Shown one piece after another: positions 20,951 through 32,740 of a stretch of 64,000 bases of DNA. How positions within the stretch are numbered: the first letter of the stretch is position 1; each line of letters opens with the position of its first letter. The notes under the pieces are model-generated. The model did no database searches, had not been told where the DNA came from, and saw nothing but the letters and a program-made list of their open reading frames with translations. Made by a program: the position numbers and the translations under genes. This stretch comes from Batillaria attramentaria (taxonomy: Eukaryota; Mollusca; Gastropoda; Batillariidae): positions 205,001 to 269,000 of the forward strand of contig JACVVK020000492.1 in assembly GCA_018292915.2 (NCBI GenBank), in the 5' to 3' direction.

Positions 20951-21210
20951 TTGACAACTAACGAAATTGCATCAGGGAGACTTTGAGAGACGTGAGAACA
21001 TTTCGTGAGTTATACTACCAGAGAGGGAACTAACGGAATTGTATCAGGGAGACTTTCAGAGAGAAAGTTTCCCGAGTTATACTCTCAGATGCATAGTTCA
21101 TGACAAAAATTAGCTACTGTGTTTTACTGAGTGTGACAGACAGAGAATGTCTTTGACAACTATGGCCACATAGTTTTTCACAGAAAGAGAGAGAGAGACA
21201 AATCAATTTA
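19140..21210. repeat. GA-rich degenerate tandem array
   Basis: The phrases TTTGACAACTAACGGAATTG, TATCAGGGAGACTTTGAGAG and GAGTTATATTACCAGATACA recur at least eight times with (GA)n between them, at irregular spacing. A lone related piece is at 16492-16580. A LINE fragment interrupts the array at 19810-20205. Confidence 0.75.
19810..20205 (-). pseudogene. LINE reverse transcriptase core fragment
   Basis: Minus-strand frame with FCSYLQGRRQKVYHNGAFSE, GSILGPVFFCLFINDMPLSI and the catalytic FADDST motif, then EVSQWCKS. A piece of a non-LTR retrotransposon RT domain, cut at both ends and lying inside the GA-rich array. Confidence 0.85.
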
Positions 21211-21741
21211 TTCAGTAGGCTTTCGGCCCAAGACTGAAAATTTGGGGGTGGGGGGGGGGGGGTAGGATGAGCACGCACGCTCCATATATTCAGGTTTCGT
21301 AACTAATGATATGTATCATATGTATATATCCTCCATACTTAGCATATTTAACTTACTATGGCTTGTACCTTACTCCTGTGTTCCATAGCTTTATAGACAA
21401 ACAAGGATAGGTTGCGGGTTAAGAGTTGGCTACTGTCTGCCATGATCACAGAGAATCTAAATTGTGACGGTTTTTTGTAAAATTTTGAGGGGATGTACTG
21501 TTCACGTAATTCCTTATATTCTGGACATATAAACAAAGAGAGAGAGAGAGAGAGCTGGGGTATGGTGCGGGTGTGTTGGGCTAGGCGAGACGAGGAGGGA
21601 GGGGGGGGGGAGGGGCGGAGGAAGTGGTGAGGTTGGTGACGGGGAGAGATTTCTTTCAAAAAAGATAGAAAATTACCTGTCTACAATGTCCTGCTACACT
21701 AAAGACCCCCCCCCCTCCCCCCCCGACAAACACTAATTTAC

Positions 21742-21905
21742 TTTGGGGGGGGGGGGGGTAACGTCTTTTTCCACCACATAGGGTGATATTAAAGACGGGG
21801 CAACGATGAAAAAGCCAGCACAAATATTTGGCCCCAGCCGGGATCGAACTCACGACCCGAGCATTAGAAGTCCAACGCTCTACCATTCGACCACCCCGGC
21901 TCCCC
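21742..21905 (-). mobile_element. SINE family 1 with target duplication
   Basis: Complete copy (poly-G variant of the tail) flanked by CTAATTTAC at 21733-21741 and 21906-21914. Confidence 0.85.
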
Positions 21906-21914
21906 CTAATTTAC

Positions 21915-22900
21915 GTAGATTTAATCATTTCACAAACAATAATCAATAAAAAAAAAACGGAAGAGCTAATTATGGAAGTAGTGATTAAAACAATGAGCAG
22001 GCAATTAGCAATGGAGTGAGAGAGGGAGAGAGAGAGAGTCTAGCTACGGAGAAAGAGAGTAAGGCGGCATTGACAAGCTAACAAAAGATAGTTTGAGGGT
22101 GAGGCGAGTCTTTGTGTGTGTATCCCACTCTCTCATCCTTCAGGTCGCTTAATACAGTTTTTGAAACTGACTTTCTTCAGTGCGATCACTGAAAAAGCTG
22201 AGAAAGAGGGTTTCTTATAAAGAGAGTTGGGTTGGGTTTTTTGTGGGTTTTTTGGTTGTTGTTGTTGTTGACGGTTTTTGTTTTTTTTTTTGTTTTTTTT
22301 AGGGAGTGTAATGCAGATACCTTCTAACTCGGCCACGAGATAGTCTCACGGTGCTGGCCCCAGAGCAATAGACTAAAGGTCCACTCTGACGGCAGCACAA
22401 AGCAAAGTTGATTTGATGAGTGCAGATCAAGCAGCGCCAATTGGACCATGTCGCCTCACATGACAACTCGCTCTCCTGCGCGCGTGGCTCAGTACACAAT
22501 TTGCCAGCTGGCACTTACCCGTGAAATCTCTAGGCGACGCCAAACTAATTTAACGCGGGGATGTCGTTTTGGTTATTCCAACGCTTCACGTGCACCGTTT
22601 AGTGAACCCTTCCCTTGAAGTTGCAGTGGCAAACAATAGCACTGTTTGCACTGTCCCTCATTCTGTACTTAATATTGACTAGATGCTGTACAGCAGCATC
22701 CGTACCGCGTATTTTTGTGTTCCCTTTTCCAGTTTAAGGCCAGTGGACGAGCATTTCCGACAAAACCCCCTTTTTAAACTGAATTTCTTTACTGTGATCC
22801 CCGAAAGACAGAAATGGGAAGGACCCGGGGGTGGGGGGTGGGGGGGGAGGCTCGGCCAACACAAATATACAAATACAATGGTTGAAAAGAGGAGACAGTG
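21915..22900. other. Non-coding stretch
   Basis: (GA)n near 22018, (GTT)n and T/G runs 22220-22300. No gene recognised; the last part may belong to the LINE that follows. Confidence 0.45.
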
Positions 22901-22904
22901 TCCT

Positions 22905-23695
22905 TTCTTTTTATGTATAAATTATAGAAGTCTTTGCAGAAACAGCAGCACAGGCCGAGGTTAGAAATCCTGTCTGTCCTCAGCTTCTCCAAATGTTTTA
23001 CTCATCAGTAGTTTGTAGTGTATTGTCTTTTGGCCTTACTTGCTGGGGTGGGAATCTGACAAAACAGGATAGTGGTAGGTTGGATAAACTGATCAAGAAA
23101 GCGGGTGGGGTGATCGGGAGGACACAAGACACACTTGGTACACTGTACGACCGACGAACGAAGAACAAACTGACTGACATCCTCAGTGACGAGACACATC
23201 CCCTCAGACAGGACTTCGACAACTTGACTATTGTACGTAGTGGTAGGTTTAGAGTACCCAGAGCTAGGACTACCAGATATTCAAGATCCTTTCTGCCCAC
23301 AGCTATTAGAGCTGCCAATTCAAGCAGGACGCGCACGAGAGAGAGAGGGGTGTGTGTGGGGATCGAGGAGAGAGAGAGAAAGAGAGGGGGGGGGGGGGAG
23401 GGAGAGAGAGAGAGTGCAGAGCGAGTAAATGTGCAGCGTGAATGTGCAGCGTGAATGCCGGAATGGATGTATCAATGAGTGTTGACTGTGACAGGAATTT
23501 TATTATGTGTTAGTGTGTTTTATTCGTGATTTTAAGTAATCTTACCGGTCAAGACTGTCTGTTTTACTTATTTTTGTAGTCTCTTTTATCAAAATGTTTA
23601 TCATTTGTGTCTTATTAGTATGCGGGCCAGAACTGCAATTTCCCAAATATGGGATTAATAAAGTATTCTGTATTCTGTATTCTGTATTCTGAAAT
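22905..23695 (+). pseudogene. LINE 3' end with reverse transcriptase C-terminus
   Basis: The frame SVLSFGLTCWGGNLTKQDSG, KKAGGVIGRTQDTLGTLYD, DETHPLRQDF, SGRFRVPRARTTRYSRSFLP, TAIRAANSS is typical of the C-terminus of non-LTR retrotransposon ORF2. A (GA)n expansion replaces the normal end. The tail finishes with TTAATAAAG and four TATTCTG repeats at about 23661-23690. It is 5'-truncated. Confidence 0.85.
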
Positions 23696-23699
23696 CCCC

Positions 23700-24600
23700 C
23701 CCCCCCCCCCCTAAAAAAAAAACGAAAAAAAAAACCCGCGTTTTTCCGCGAAGTGACAGTGAAAGCGTCATGCTACCTATACCTAGGCCCTAGGGGGAAT
23801 TGACGGCTGCTTTTTCGCGGAAAAAATTGCCTTTACTGAGGTAAAGCTCGGTGTTGATTTGCATCTTGGATCAAAATACTCGGCTTGATGGGAAATAACA
23901 GCTAAACTATAAAACATGTCAAATCTTTACTGGCTTTCTAGCAAAAGGCAAGTGCCCGGTTTAAAACATTATTGTACTCAGCCGGTCATTTGGTCTCCTC
24001 CGTCACTATGCGTTGGAGCCGCTAAAACAGGCCAGATCGATCTCCGGTATGGCTACCTGTCCCGGCCGCCAAGAAGGAATACCCGCTTAATCGTTGTCTC
24101 TGTTGTCAAGCAGCCACGGCAGCCCTGAAGTGGGTGCGCGCTCTGTTTCAGGGGAACTGAAGCTCCGCCCACTTCCTTTTGATCTCATCGTCTGAGAGCC
24201 GCCATGTCCCCTCGCCTCTTACAGCACGGGTGTGGCGCGGGAGTTGATGCTCCGCCCCTCTGTAGCGGCGCCTTTGATCTGCGAAACAGCCCCTTTTGTC
24301 CTCTTGTTCCTAACGTTTGAAGGCAGACCCGTGACGCGGGAGTTGCCAGAGCGTGGACGAGCTTACTCGGCAATCTATTTAAACTTGGGGAAATGCCTTC
24401 GATGCGCATGCTCGAAACGTGGATTTTGTTTCTGTTGGATAACTTCAGTCCTTGCCATACGCCATGTGCGCCGGGTCATTCGGAAGAAAGAATGTCTTCA
24501 AAAACATTGGTTACTGGCAAGAACTGTTTCTACTAGAAAATACAGATATTGATACTTCCTTAACAGTGTCTAGCGCAGCCCAGCGATTATTATTATTATT
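23700..24600. other. Non-coding stretch
   Basis: Poly-C 23695-23711, A-runs, then unrecognised sequence. TACTTCCTTAACAGTGTCTAG at 24553 recurs with one change at 26036, on either side of the LTR/MITE cluster. Confidence 0.45.
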
Positions 24601-24611
24601 TATTATTTTTA

Positions 24612-25405
24612 GCCGAGTGGTTCCCACCCGCTCGGCCACTATTTTGGTCTCTGGCCCCACTACCCCCTCTGTTCTCTGGCCAGCGCTATGCCACGAGCCG
24701 CCGCGTGCCCAGTCAGGCACGCGCGCAGTGTGTAGATCCACGGTGGCACATGTGCCAATTAGCTGTGTTTGTTTGTGTCCTTTTAGTGCTAAATACCTCC
24801 ACAGTCGTTCAACCTAGCACTACCCTGTAAACAGTAGTAGTTTCAGGAGAGTTTTTACTTTCTAATCATGTTTTGTTTTTAGCGCTGTTTCATAGTTTTA
24901 CGGGTGCATTTTGCCATTTTCAATTCAGTGCGTGGTCCCTGGCTTTACGCTCTTCAATCGGTGATAGGAAAATCTCTGTGATGTTCCAAACGTATGCCAT
25001 TTTGAAGTATTGTTCAGGCCTTTTAGCTGCCGTTTGTTTGAAAGTTCTAGCTGCTATAGTACGCCCGCTATCATCAGTTTTCCCTGTGCTGACAAACACA
25101 GATTCTCCCCTCTAGCCGTGAATCTACTCTCCTCCAGCTACGCACCCTAGGGTTGCTTTGATGGTTTGCACGTGATCTCCCTATAAGTACCCCAGCCCCA
25201 CGCCGCGGGGCACAGCGAATGTTCGATTCTGCTCTGTCCATCTACGATCTTTGCCATCTAGCCTTCACTGCAACCACGCTGCACCATAATACCAACATAG
25301 TACACCGCTCCTTATAGTGGTATTAAAAACTGTTTTGTATAAAACCATGCGTTGACTCCCTCACTACCACATTTGTGCGCCTGCAAACCCCACTCCACAC
25401 CATCA
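24612..25405 (+). mobile_element. Diverged solo LTR related to 10376-11225
   Basis: Shares long stretches with the gene A LTR (AATTAG.TGTGTTTGT, CTAATCATGTTTTG, TTTAGCGCTGTTT, CGGTGATAGGAAA), a CTATAAGTACC TATA-like motif near 25183 and a downstream polyadenylation-like region. Ends are approximate and no coding interior was seen. Confidence 0.6.
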
Positions 25406-25431
25406 CGTTTTTATTTATTTTTTTTGTGAGT

Positions 25432-25465
<34 letters not shown>

Positions 25466-25466
25466 C

Positions 25467-25962
25467 AGGGATGTCGTTTGGGGACGGATCTCGGCTAAAA
25501 GCCGAATTTTTTATTTTATTTTAAAAAAGCCGATAATTAATATTTTGTCTGTCATGTCGGCTGGCCGAGCCGAAGTTTTCACGAGTGAATCGGCTCGATT
25601 ATGTCCGTTTCTGTGAGATTCCTGTGCTGGCTGGACTAATTTCCAAGGGACAGTCACACTCAAAGTCCCACTTTTTCTTGGATTTGTGCTGAATGTTTGG
25701 TAGACAGCATTCTAAAGTTCAAGGAAATGAAGTTTGTTCAATTTTGTTATTTTACTCCAAAGACTTGTTTTATTGCGGAATATATATCTACAGAACATCT
25801 TTAATTCATGGAGGTGGAGGGAGAACGTAACAGTAGGGAATCTAGTCGAAAAACTTGTGAAACTGCTTCGGCAGAGAGAGCCGAAACTTTCTGTAAAAAG
25901 CCGAAACTTTCATGGCTGTTTTGGCTAAATCGCCCAACAAAAAAACTCCTGGCAACACCACT
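25467..25962 (+). mobile_element. hAT-like MITE, copy 2
   Basis: AGGGATGT...ACCACT, with about 130 bp of extra sequence between 25648 and 25785 compared with copies 1 and 3. Inserted in a (CT)n tract, so CTCTCT flanks both sides. Confidence 0.7.
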
Positions 25963-26295
25963 CTCTCTCTCTCTCTCTCTCTCTTCTGTTGTGTAAATTT
26001 ATCAGATTTTAGGAGTAATTTTGTCTGCTTACTGATACTTCCTTAACTGTGTCTAGTGTAGACCATAGGAAATTTTAATCTTTTTTTTTTTTTCTTGCTT
26101 TTGGGGGATCTTTATTTCTTTTTATTTTGTTTTATCGTTTTATATGTATACATGTATTTATCTTTTTGTCAACCTACACAGACACCCCCCCCCCCCCCGC
26201 TCTCTCTCTAGTATTGATTAATGAGATTTTAGGATTAATTTAGTCTGCCATTGCAATACCGTTACACTGTGTTTGTTTCACCCTGAGCGTTACTA

Positions 26296-26718
26296 CAGCC
26301 TTCACAAAAAGTTAAGGACCACTTGCAAATATCATTCAACTTTTGTCGTGGTGGCATGCTGGTGTAGTGCTGAACATCGCTGAAACAGCAGCTTATGTAG
26401 GCAAACAAATGAGCACAGTTCATAACCAGGGATGCATTCTTTGACCTGCATCTCATTTTTTTCCGTGCAGAAAGCCCCAGGTATCACTCATTGAACACTG
26501 AAACTCCGTCTAGTTTTGCCGGAATTGCAGATTTTCAAACGCGCCAAGCATGCTGTGTGACGCGCACGTGCCATCCACACAGTGGTCGCCATCTTCACTA
26601 ATTACCCCTTAACCTTGCTACCGAATTTTACGGGAAAAATCTTATTCGTTTATTTTTTCTGATTTATTGAAACTGTCACCCATTATGTTGACTGGTCCTT
26701 AACTTTTTGTGAAGACTG
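26296..26718. mobile_element. Tc1/mariner-type MITE
   Basis: Terminal inverted repeats CAGCCTTCACAAAAAGTTAA and (reverse complement) CAGTCTTCACAAAAAGTTAA, both followed by GGACC, flanked by TA dinucleotides (26294-26295, 26719-26720). It is 423 bp with no transposase. Confidence 0.85.
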
Positions 26719-26720
26719 TA

Positions 26721-28450
26721 TAAGCTAAAGCTTATTTGTGCTCATTAAGTGTTAAATATATAAATTTTCGTCCTGCAATAATTTTTTTTTCACTGATAAA
26801 AAATGTGCGTGTACACGTTAACAAAAAAAGGATAAGCAGCTGACGGCACAGCTTGTACCTGACGCATTATTATTATTATTATTATTATGAAATGCGCATT
26901 GTAAACATGCGAATGAATAAAAAGAAGTCGGAAAATGGTGAAGGATGGATGAAAGAAACCAACAAAAACAAAAATAAAAAAGGAAGAGAAGAATGGAAGG
27001 AAAAATCCTTCTTAAACGATTTAGGTATCATGGCGTACGAGCAGCTGCGACCGTTGAACAGCAAGGACTAAACAAATATATCTGAAACACCTTGGTGTCA
27101 TGGTGTTTGGTAACTTAGGGGCCGGGGGGGGGGGGGGGGCAGGTGGGGCTGAGATGGTAACTGACCAAGGAAGCAAACATTGTACACAAAACCTCACCTC
27201 GCATATGAGTTTTCTCCACTTTCTTGTTGTGTATCGCACTGTTTGTTTAATTACCCTTAAGTCGTTACTTTGATAGTTACGAATCTTTAACTTATTTACT
27301 TCAGTTAACTGTGTGGTGCGTGACAAATTTTAGGCTTCTTGTTTAACAACAAAAAAGTAAGGAGGTCTTTTCACTCTTTGTGGATTAATACTTCCGAGAA
27401 TACTTCACCACCTGCGCCGCTCGCAGTCATGTATCGCAGTGGTGTGAAACGTCCAATACCCCGCAGCAGACACCCCGAAGACGGGACACGCTCGCGGCGC
27501 CAGGGTGGCTTGGAGCTTCCAATACCCCGGGTTGGTTACGCGTAGCAGACACCAGGGACATGTGAAGAAGTGTAAACGGCACGCGCCAGCGGGCATATAT
27601 CACGTTGACCTTATTAGTTTTTAGCAAGCGGGCCCAGTGTATACACGTCACAACCCAGAAATGGATACTGGGTGCTCTCTCTCTCTCTCTCTCTCTCTCT
27701 GTTAATTAAAACAATGTACCCGGTTTAGGTCGATTATCAGCTAATCAGGAAAAGCGGTAACAAAGGTAAAGACTCCCTGACCCATTCCTATCGGCACCAG
27801 TCTCGAAAGGTGTGAAGACTTGCATTGGCCCTGAATAGCTGCGACACGCCATGGATCAATATAATAGCTAATCAGCAAACACCCGCATCTCACCCCTACA
27901 GGCGTTAGTAGGACACGTGCCTATGTTTCACATGATGTCCTTACTAAACTTTTTGTTTTCTCATTTCAACACGACTACCGGCCTACCGCAGACGCATATT
28001 CTGTCTAATCATTTCAGCTGAGCTCTTCTTCGAACGTCCTCACACCATTTGGACCGACCGGACTCGGCGTTCAGCAACGGGGAGCAGTTTTGTTCCGCAA
28101 AGCACCGTGCGATACTCTCGTGCAATCAAGATCGTATCAGCAAACCCGTTGGCGCGCGTGGGGGGGGGGGGGGGGGGATAAAATCAGCAAAAACAGCACG
28201 TGTACATTCGTCAGTTTTTTTGGAAACTTGAATGGGGCATGGGCTGTACAGTGTACATAAACGAAGGACTCGGCATAAAGTGAATGTTGATGTAAGAGTC
28301 GTGACGTGTTGCGAGAAGTATCGTCCTTTTCAGAGTAGAATTTTCTTTTGAACCATGGCGGCTCCTAAGCCTTCTTTTTGTGGTCTCGGAAGCAGTACTC
28401 AAAGCGGCTATGTGACCTTCTCGTGTGCAAAAGGCACTAATTGGACTTAT
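26721..28450. other. Non-coding stretch
   Basis: (ATT)n at 26867-26888, poly-G at 27122-27140, (CT)n at 27674-27700, poly-G at 28159-28176. A MITE interior fragment is near 26960-27030. No gene recognised. Confidence 0.5.
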
Positions 28451-28462
28451 TATCGTCTGCTT

Positions 28463-28632
28463 TCGGGGTGGCCGAATGGTAGAGCGTTGGACTTCTAATG
28501 CTCGGGTCGTGAATTCGTATCCCGGCTGGGACCAAATATTTGTGCTGATTTTTCATCGTTGCTCCGTCTTTGATATAACCAGTATGTGGCGGAAAAGGAC
28601 GTTAAACCCCCAACCCCCCACACCTCACCCAC
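28463..28632 (+). mobile_element. SINE family 1 with target duplication
   Basis: Complete A and B boxes (GGTGGCCGAATGGTAGAGCG, GTCGTGAATTCG). TCGTCTGCTT at 28453-28462 and 28633-28642. Confidence 0.85.
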
Positions 28633-28720
28633 TCGTCTGCTTCAGATACCACTTGTGGAGTGTGGATTTTACGGCACACAGATAAAATTATATGTGTGGC
28701 CGCTCATTGCTGGGGTCTTA

Positions 28721-28755
<35 letters not shown>

Positions 28756-28777
28756 TGCTTTGGTCCTGGCCCTGGAA

Positions 28778-30010
28778 AATAAGGTTTAAAGAAACAGGTA
28801 CTGGGTTCCGTGAAAGAATAATAATAATAATAATAATGAGTATTGTATAGGCGCTTTACCCAATTTCGTGAATTGGCTCAAAGCACCGTGAACTGAACCC
28901 ACCACGCACGCTCACGTGAATCACACGCATTCTCTCACACATTGGACGTAAACACATTACAATCACGTTGTGCGAAGGGACAGTCAGCTATTTAAATTTC
29001 GGAATTTAGAATTGCATTTATTTTTCAAATTTGGTTGGCTGAACCTATCCAAATTTGGTGGGCTGAACATTTTCAAATGGCTGATCAGTGCGGTATCAAA
29101 CGCGAAAAATTTATTTGGTGGCTTTCAGCCGGCATGAAACGGCCATAGTAGTGTAGGGGAACCCATGCTGAATGTCATGGTATAGGACACAAGATGGTGC
29201 CAGTCGTCAGAAGTATGTAGGAAGAGGTTAGAAGTTGGTAGTCGGCAAATACATAAGACTGACTGCCGGGTGCACAACGGCGGGGATAATTATGGGTAGG
29301 ATCGGGGGGGGGGGGGGGATTTTAGGATAACTGGTCGTAGAGCCGTTTAGTCATCTAGTGATGCACAACGAGAATTGACTGCTGAATCTAATGGCATATA
29401 ACATCAGTATAGTGTAGCCGTCGGAGTAGTGGAAAATAAGGTTTAAAGGAACAGATACTGGATTCAGTGTAATAGCTGATCAATGCGGTAGCAAACGGGA
29501 GAATTTGTCTGATGGCTTTCAGCCGGTATGAAACGGTAATAGTAGTGTAGAGAAATGCAAGCTAAATGTAATGATGTGGTGTCAGCCGTCAGAGGTACTT
29601 AGATAGAGGTTAGAAGTTGGGAGTCGGCAAATACACAGACTGACTGCCGCGGGGATATTGATGAAGTCGGGATAAAAAGTATATCAGAGGAAAACGTGCC
29701 GTTCAGCCGCTTAGAGAATCTAATGGTATATAACATCAGTATAGTGTAGCCGTCGGAGTAGTGGAAAATAAGGTTTAACGGCACAGATACTGTATTCGGT
29801 GAAATGGTTTCACTGCGGTAGCAAACGGGAGAATTTGCCTGATGACTTTCAGTCGGCATGAAACGGTCATAGTGGTGTAGGGGAATCCATTCTGAATGTC
29901 ATGATGTAAGACACAAGGTGGCATCTGGCGTCAGAGGTACGTAGAAAGAGGTTACAAGTTGGAGTCGCCAGATACATAGATTGACTGCCGGGTGCACGGC
30001 GCGGCGGCGG
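28778..30010. repeat. Three-copy degenerate tandem repeat of about 335 bp
   Basis: GAAAATAAGGTTTAAAGAAACAG-type starts at about 28778, 29430 and 29765. Each is followed by GCAAACGGGAGAATTTG, GGCTTTCAGCCGG, ATGAAACGG and GTCGGCAAATACA. The first unit is split by an (AAT)n-headed element. Confidence 0.75.
28818..29078 (+). mobile_element. (AAT)n-headed dispersed element, copy 3
   Basis: Same order of motifs as 868-1112. Nested inside the first unit of the 335-bp array. Confidence 0.65.
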
Positions 30011-30125
30011 AGAGAAAGATGGGTAGGATCGGTACTTTATTTCGAAAATTACGCTATTCTACAAAATATGTTCTATTCTCTTTTCTTGCATTTGAACCAG
30101 TTTTGGCCGTTACTTCAGTTATTAC

Positions 30126-30409
30126 CCTGAGCCTGCATGTAAAACTCGAGGTTAATCTAACCCACGACTACTGGCCTAACCCAGAGTAAGACAAAAGAGA
30201 CCCAAAAATAAAATCAAATTTTAAAAAAGGAAGCGAAGAAAGAAGAAAAATTCTTTTATAACGGCATATTCACTTTGCCGGAATGGACCCCCTTCTGATT
30301 TAAAACAAAACAGCAACAGAATATTTAACCCTAGAGTCAGTTTAGTTTGAGGTTAGGCCTTAACCCGGGGCTAAAATCCCTTACCTCGACTTTTACCTGC
30401 GGGCCCTGG
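30126..30409. mobile_element. MITE with CCTGGG-type inverted repeats, copy 2
   Basis: Left CCTGAGCCTGCATGTAAAAC and right (reverse complement) CCAGGGCCCGCAGGTAAAAG form the inverted ends; the interior aligns with 1113-1404. Confidence 0.7.
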
Positions 30410-31050
30410 TGACAGTTATGTGAGACTTTCTCATGGCCGAGTGAGAACGTTACCATGAACACCACCACTACGCTCCATCGAAAGAAAGTACTCTCTCTCT
30501 CTCTCGTCAGTAGACCGCCCCCCCCCCCCCCACACACACACACTCACCTCACCCTAAAAGAAACTATCTTTTGTTTATTCGTCAATGCCGCCCCTCTCTC
30601 TTTCTCTGTAGCCAGAGTCTCTCTCTCTCTCTCTGGTAAAACCGAAAAAAAGGCAGTACATGACTAGTTTAAACATCTTTTCAGTACGGCAGTTATCCAA
30701 CCCACCTCCCCTCCCCCGCGGCACTACGCACCTAGGTAATAGGCGCGTGGGACTCGTGCTGAAAGGCTGTAATTACATGATCGGGCTGGACAAAGCGGGG
30801 CTGGGCAGAGCTAAAAGCCTACACAATACACAACGCTTAAGCCATCGCCCAATGAGCCGTCTCCATGTTTTCGGCGAGCGATATTAAAACTTCAACCAAA
30901 CAGTCAACCATTCATCAATCCAGCCAACCAATCTGCAAACCAGCCGACCAAATGCAGGTTGTCAATTCGCACCTGTATAGGTATCTTGGATGGTACGCCT
31001 TTACCACTGTGATTTGTCAACAATAATTTGATGGTGAATGCATAACCTAT
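30410..31050. other. Non-coding stretch
   Basis: (CT)n and poly-C runs at 30490-30545 and 30620-30640. No gene recognised. Confidence 0.5.
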
Positions 31051-31084
31051 TGCTGGTGTCCACTTATGACACATGATTTTTAAT

Positions 31085-31680
31085 GTTTCCAACATGGTTG
31101 GTCATGAAACATTCGAGTTTAAGCATTACAAAGATAATTTATCGATCCATAGTCTAGGTTCCCAAATTGAACTTTCAGTTTGTGTCTGGTCGGTTCCCAG
31201 ATTAAACCTCCTGTTTGTGTCTGCGTGAATGTTCCCTCATCACATCAACAATTTGTGTCCAACATGCACCCCTCTGTATATCCTATAGCCTTCCACATAC
31301 AAGGAAAATCACTATATGAAAACGTTTTCAGCATGGTTGGTAAAGGACAAACTCGGTTTAAAGGATTACAAAAGTTGATTTATCGTGTTATTGTCAATGT
31401 TCCCGGATTGAATCTGCAGTTTGTGTCTGCTCGGTTCCCAGAGTACACCTACTGTTTGTGTCAGTCTGGACGTTCCTTTATCACATCAAAAATTTGTGTC
31501 CAAAATAAAACCCCTCTGTATATCTGAAAGTATTTGACTTACAAGAAAGATCGATATATATTAATATGGCTTAAGGTACCCTGTCTCAGGAAATATAACG
31601 CAAATTTGAAAAGACGCATAATTTAAGGCATGTTCCTTTATTACATCAACGATTCGTAGGACGAATGTTCCCACATCACA
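31085..31680. repeat. Tandem repeat of about 245 bp, 2.5 units
   Basis: AACATGGTTGGTCATGAAAC, CAGTTTGTGTCTGGTCGGTT and TCACATCAACAATTTGTGTC recur about 245 bp later, and partly a third time near 31630. Probably related to the satellite at 12.8-13.7 kb. Confidence 0.7.
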
Positions 31681-31692
31681 CAAAAGACATGG

Positions 31693-31843
<151 letters not shown>

Positions 31844-31988
31844 CCTAAAAATGACAAAGGGAGACAAGTTACACAACAGAAAGTGTTTGTTTTTTTAAGT
31901 TGTTTCTACAACTGCACATACGACAGGAACTAGTACACTATTATAGCTTTGGTAACACGACTGTCACGACCATGCTTGCGTCAATATT

Positions 31989-32003
31989 CGCGCGCGCGCG
32001 CGC

Positions 32004-32045
<42 letters not shown>
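31989..32045. repeat. (CG)n(TG)n microsatellite
   Basis: About 28 bp of alternating CG joined to TG, a strong Z-DNA-forming sequence. Repeated at 56509-56564. Confidence 0.95.
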
Positions 32046-32050
<5 letters not shown>

Positions 32051-32491
32051 TTCTTTCCTCTCATGCACCACTCGCACGCAGTCGCCACAAGACAGGGACG
32101 CTTGTGGTTCACACCACCACGATGCTATTGATAGAATAATAAAAAGAAATCACTTATGTGAACACAGCGTCCACCAGACAGTCACAACAATTTAAGCAAA
32201 CAAAAATTGCAAGGGTCTAAACACTAAGTAATAAGAAATAAAAGGTTTCGACAATGGACGCTCAGTACTTAGACAGTGTTCTTAATACAATGTGCACAAG
32301 TTGGAAGGCAAGTAGGCATAACAAATCATTTAGTTTATTGTTTTTGGTTTCAATATACAAACCAGTGTATTATGCGGCGATCTGATCAGTCAAACTTTAT
32401 GTGCTTGTCTTGTTCGGTTCCGTTGAAACACCGAGTGCTCCTCCTAAACACGTCTACGATGACAGTATTTGATTTTGGTATCCTCTTTCAG

Positions 32492-32740
32492 ACTCAGTCT
32501 GGTAAAAGATCAAACTCGAAGTACCAGGAAGGTCGCTTCTACCTCCAGCTTCCAAACCCGGTAGAGGGAGGTAAATATTCCTGCATCGTGCCCTACCGAC
32601 CCGGCCACGAGTTGTCTGCCCGATGGATCCCTGCTGGAGCCGGCGCTAATAGTGGACGAGACCAGAGTGCGACTCACTCTACTGGAGGCCGAGAACACTC
32701 AAGATACTCGCCAAGGGCCTCGGCAACAAAGCGGAGACGC
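32492..32740 (+). pseudogene. Orphan inverted Ig2b/coil exon 1
   Basis: Plus strand, opposite to the four genes. The preceding intron is recognisably that of genes A-C (about 32320-32490), with the acceptor CTCTTTCAG|ACTCAG kept. It encodes TQSGKRSNSKYQEGRFYLQL and GGKYSCIV. It then loses 2 bp in the hinge (CCCTACCGACC instead of CCCTCTACCGACC), which shifts the frame. No Ig2a exon lies upstream and no C1q exon downstream on this strand. It runs directly into a heptad-like minisatellite. Confidence 0.75.
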
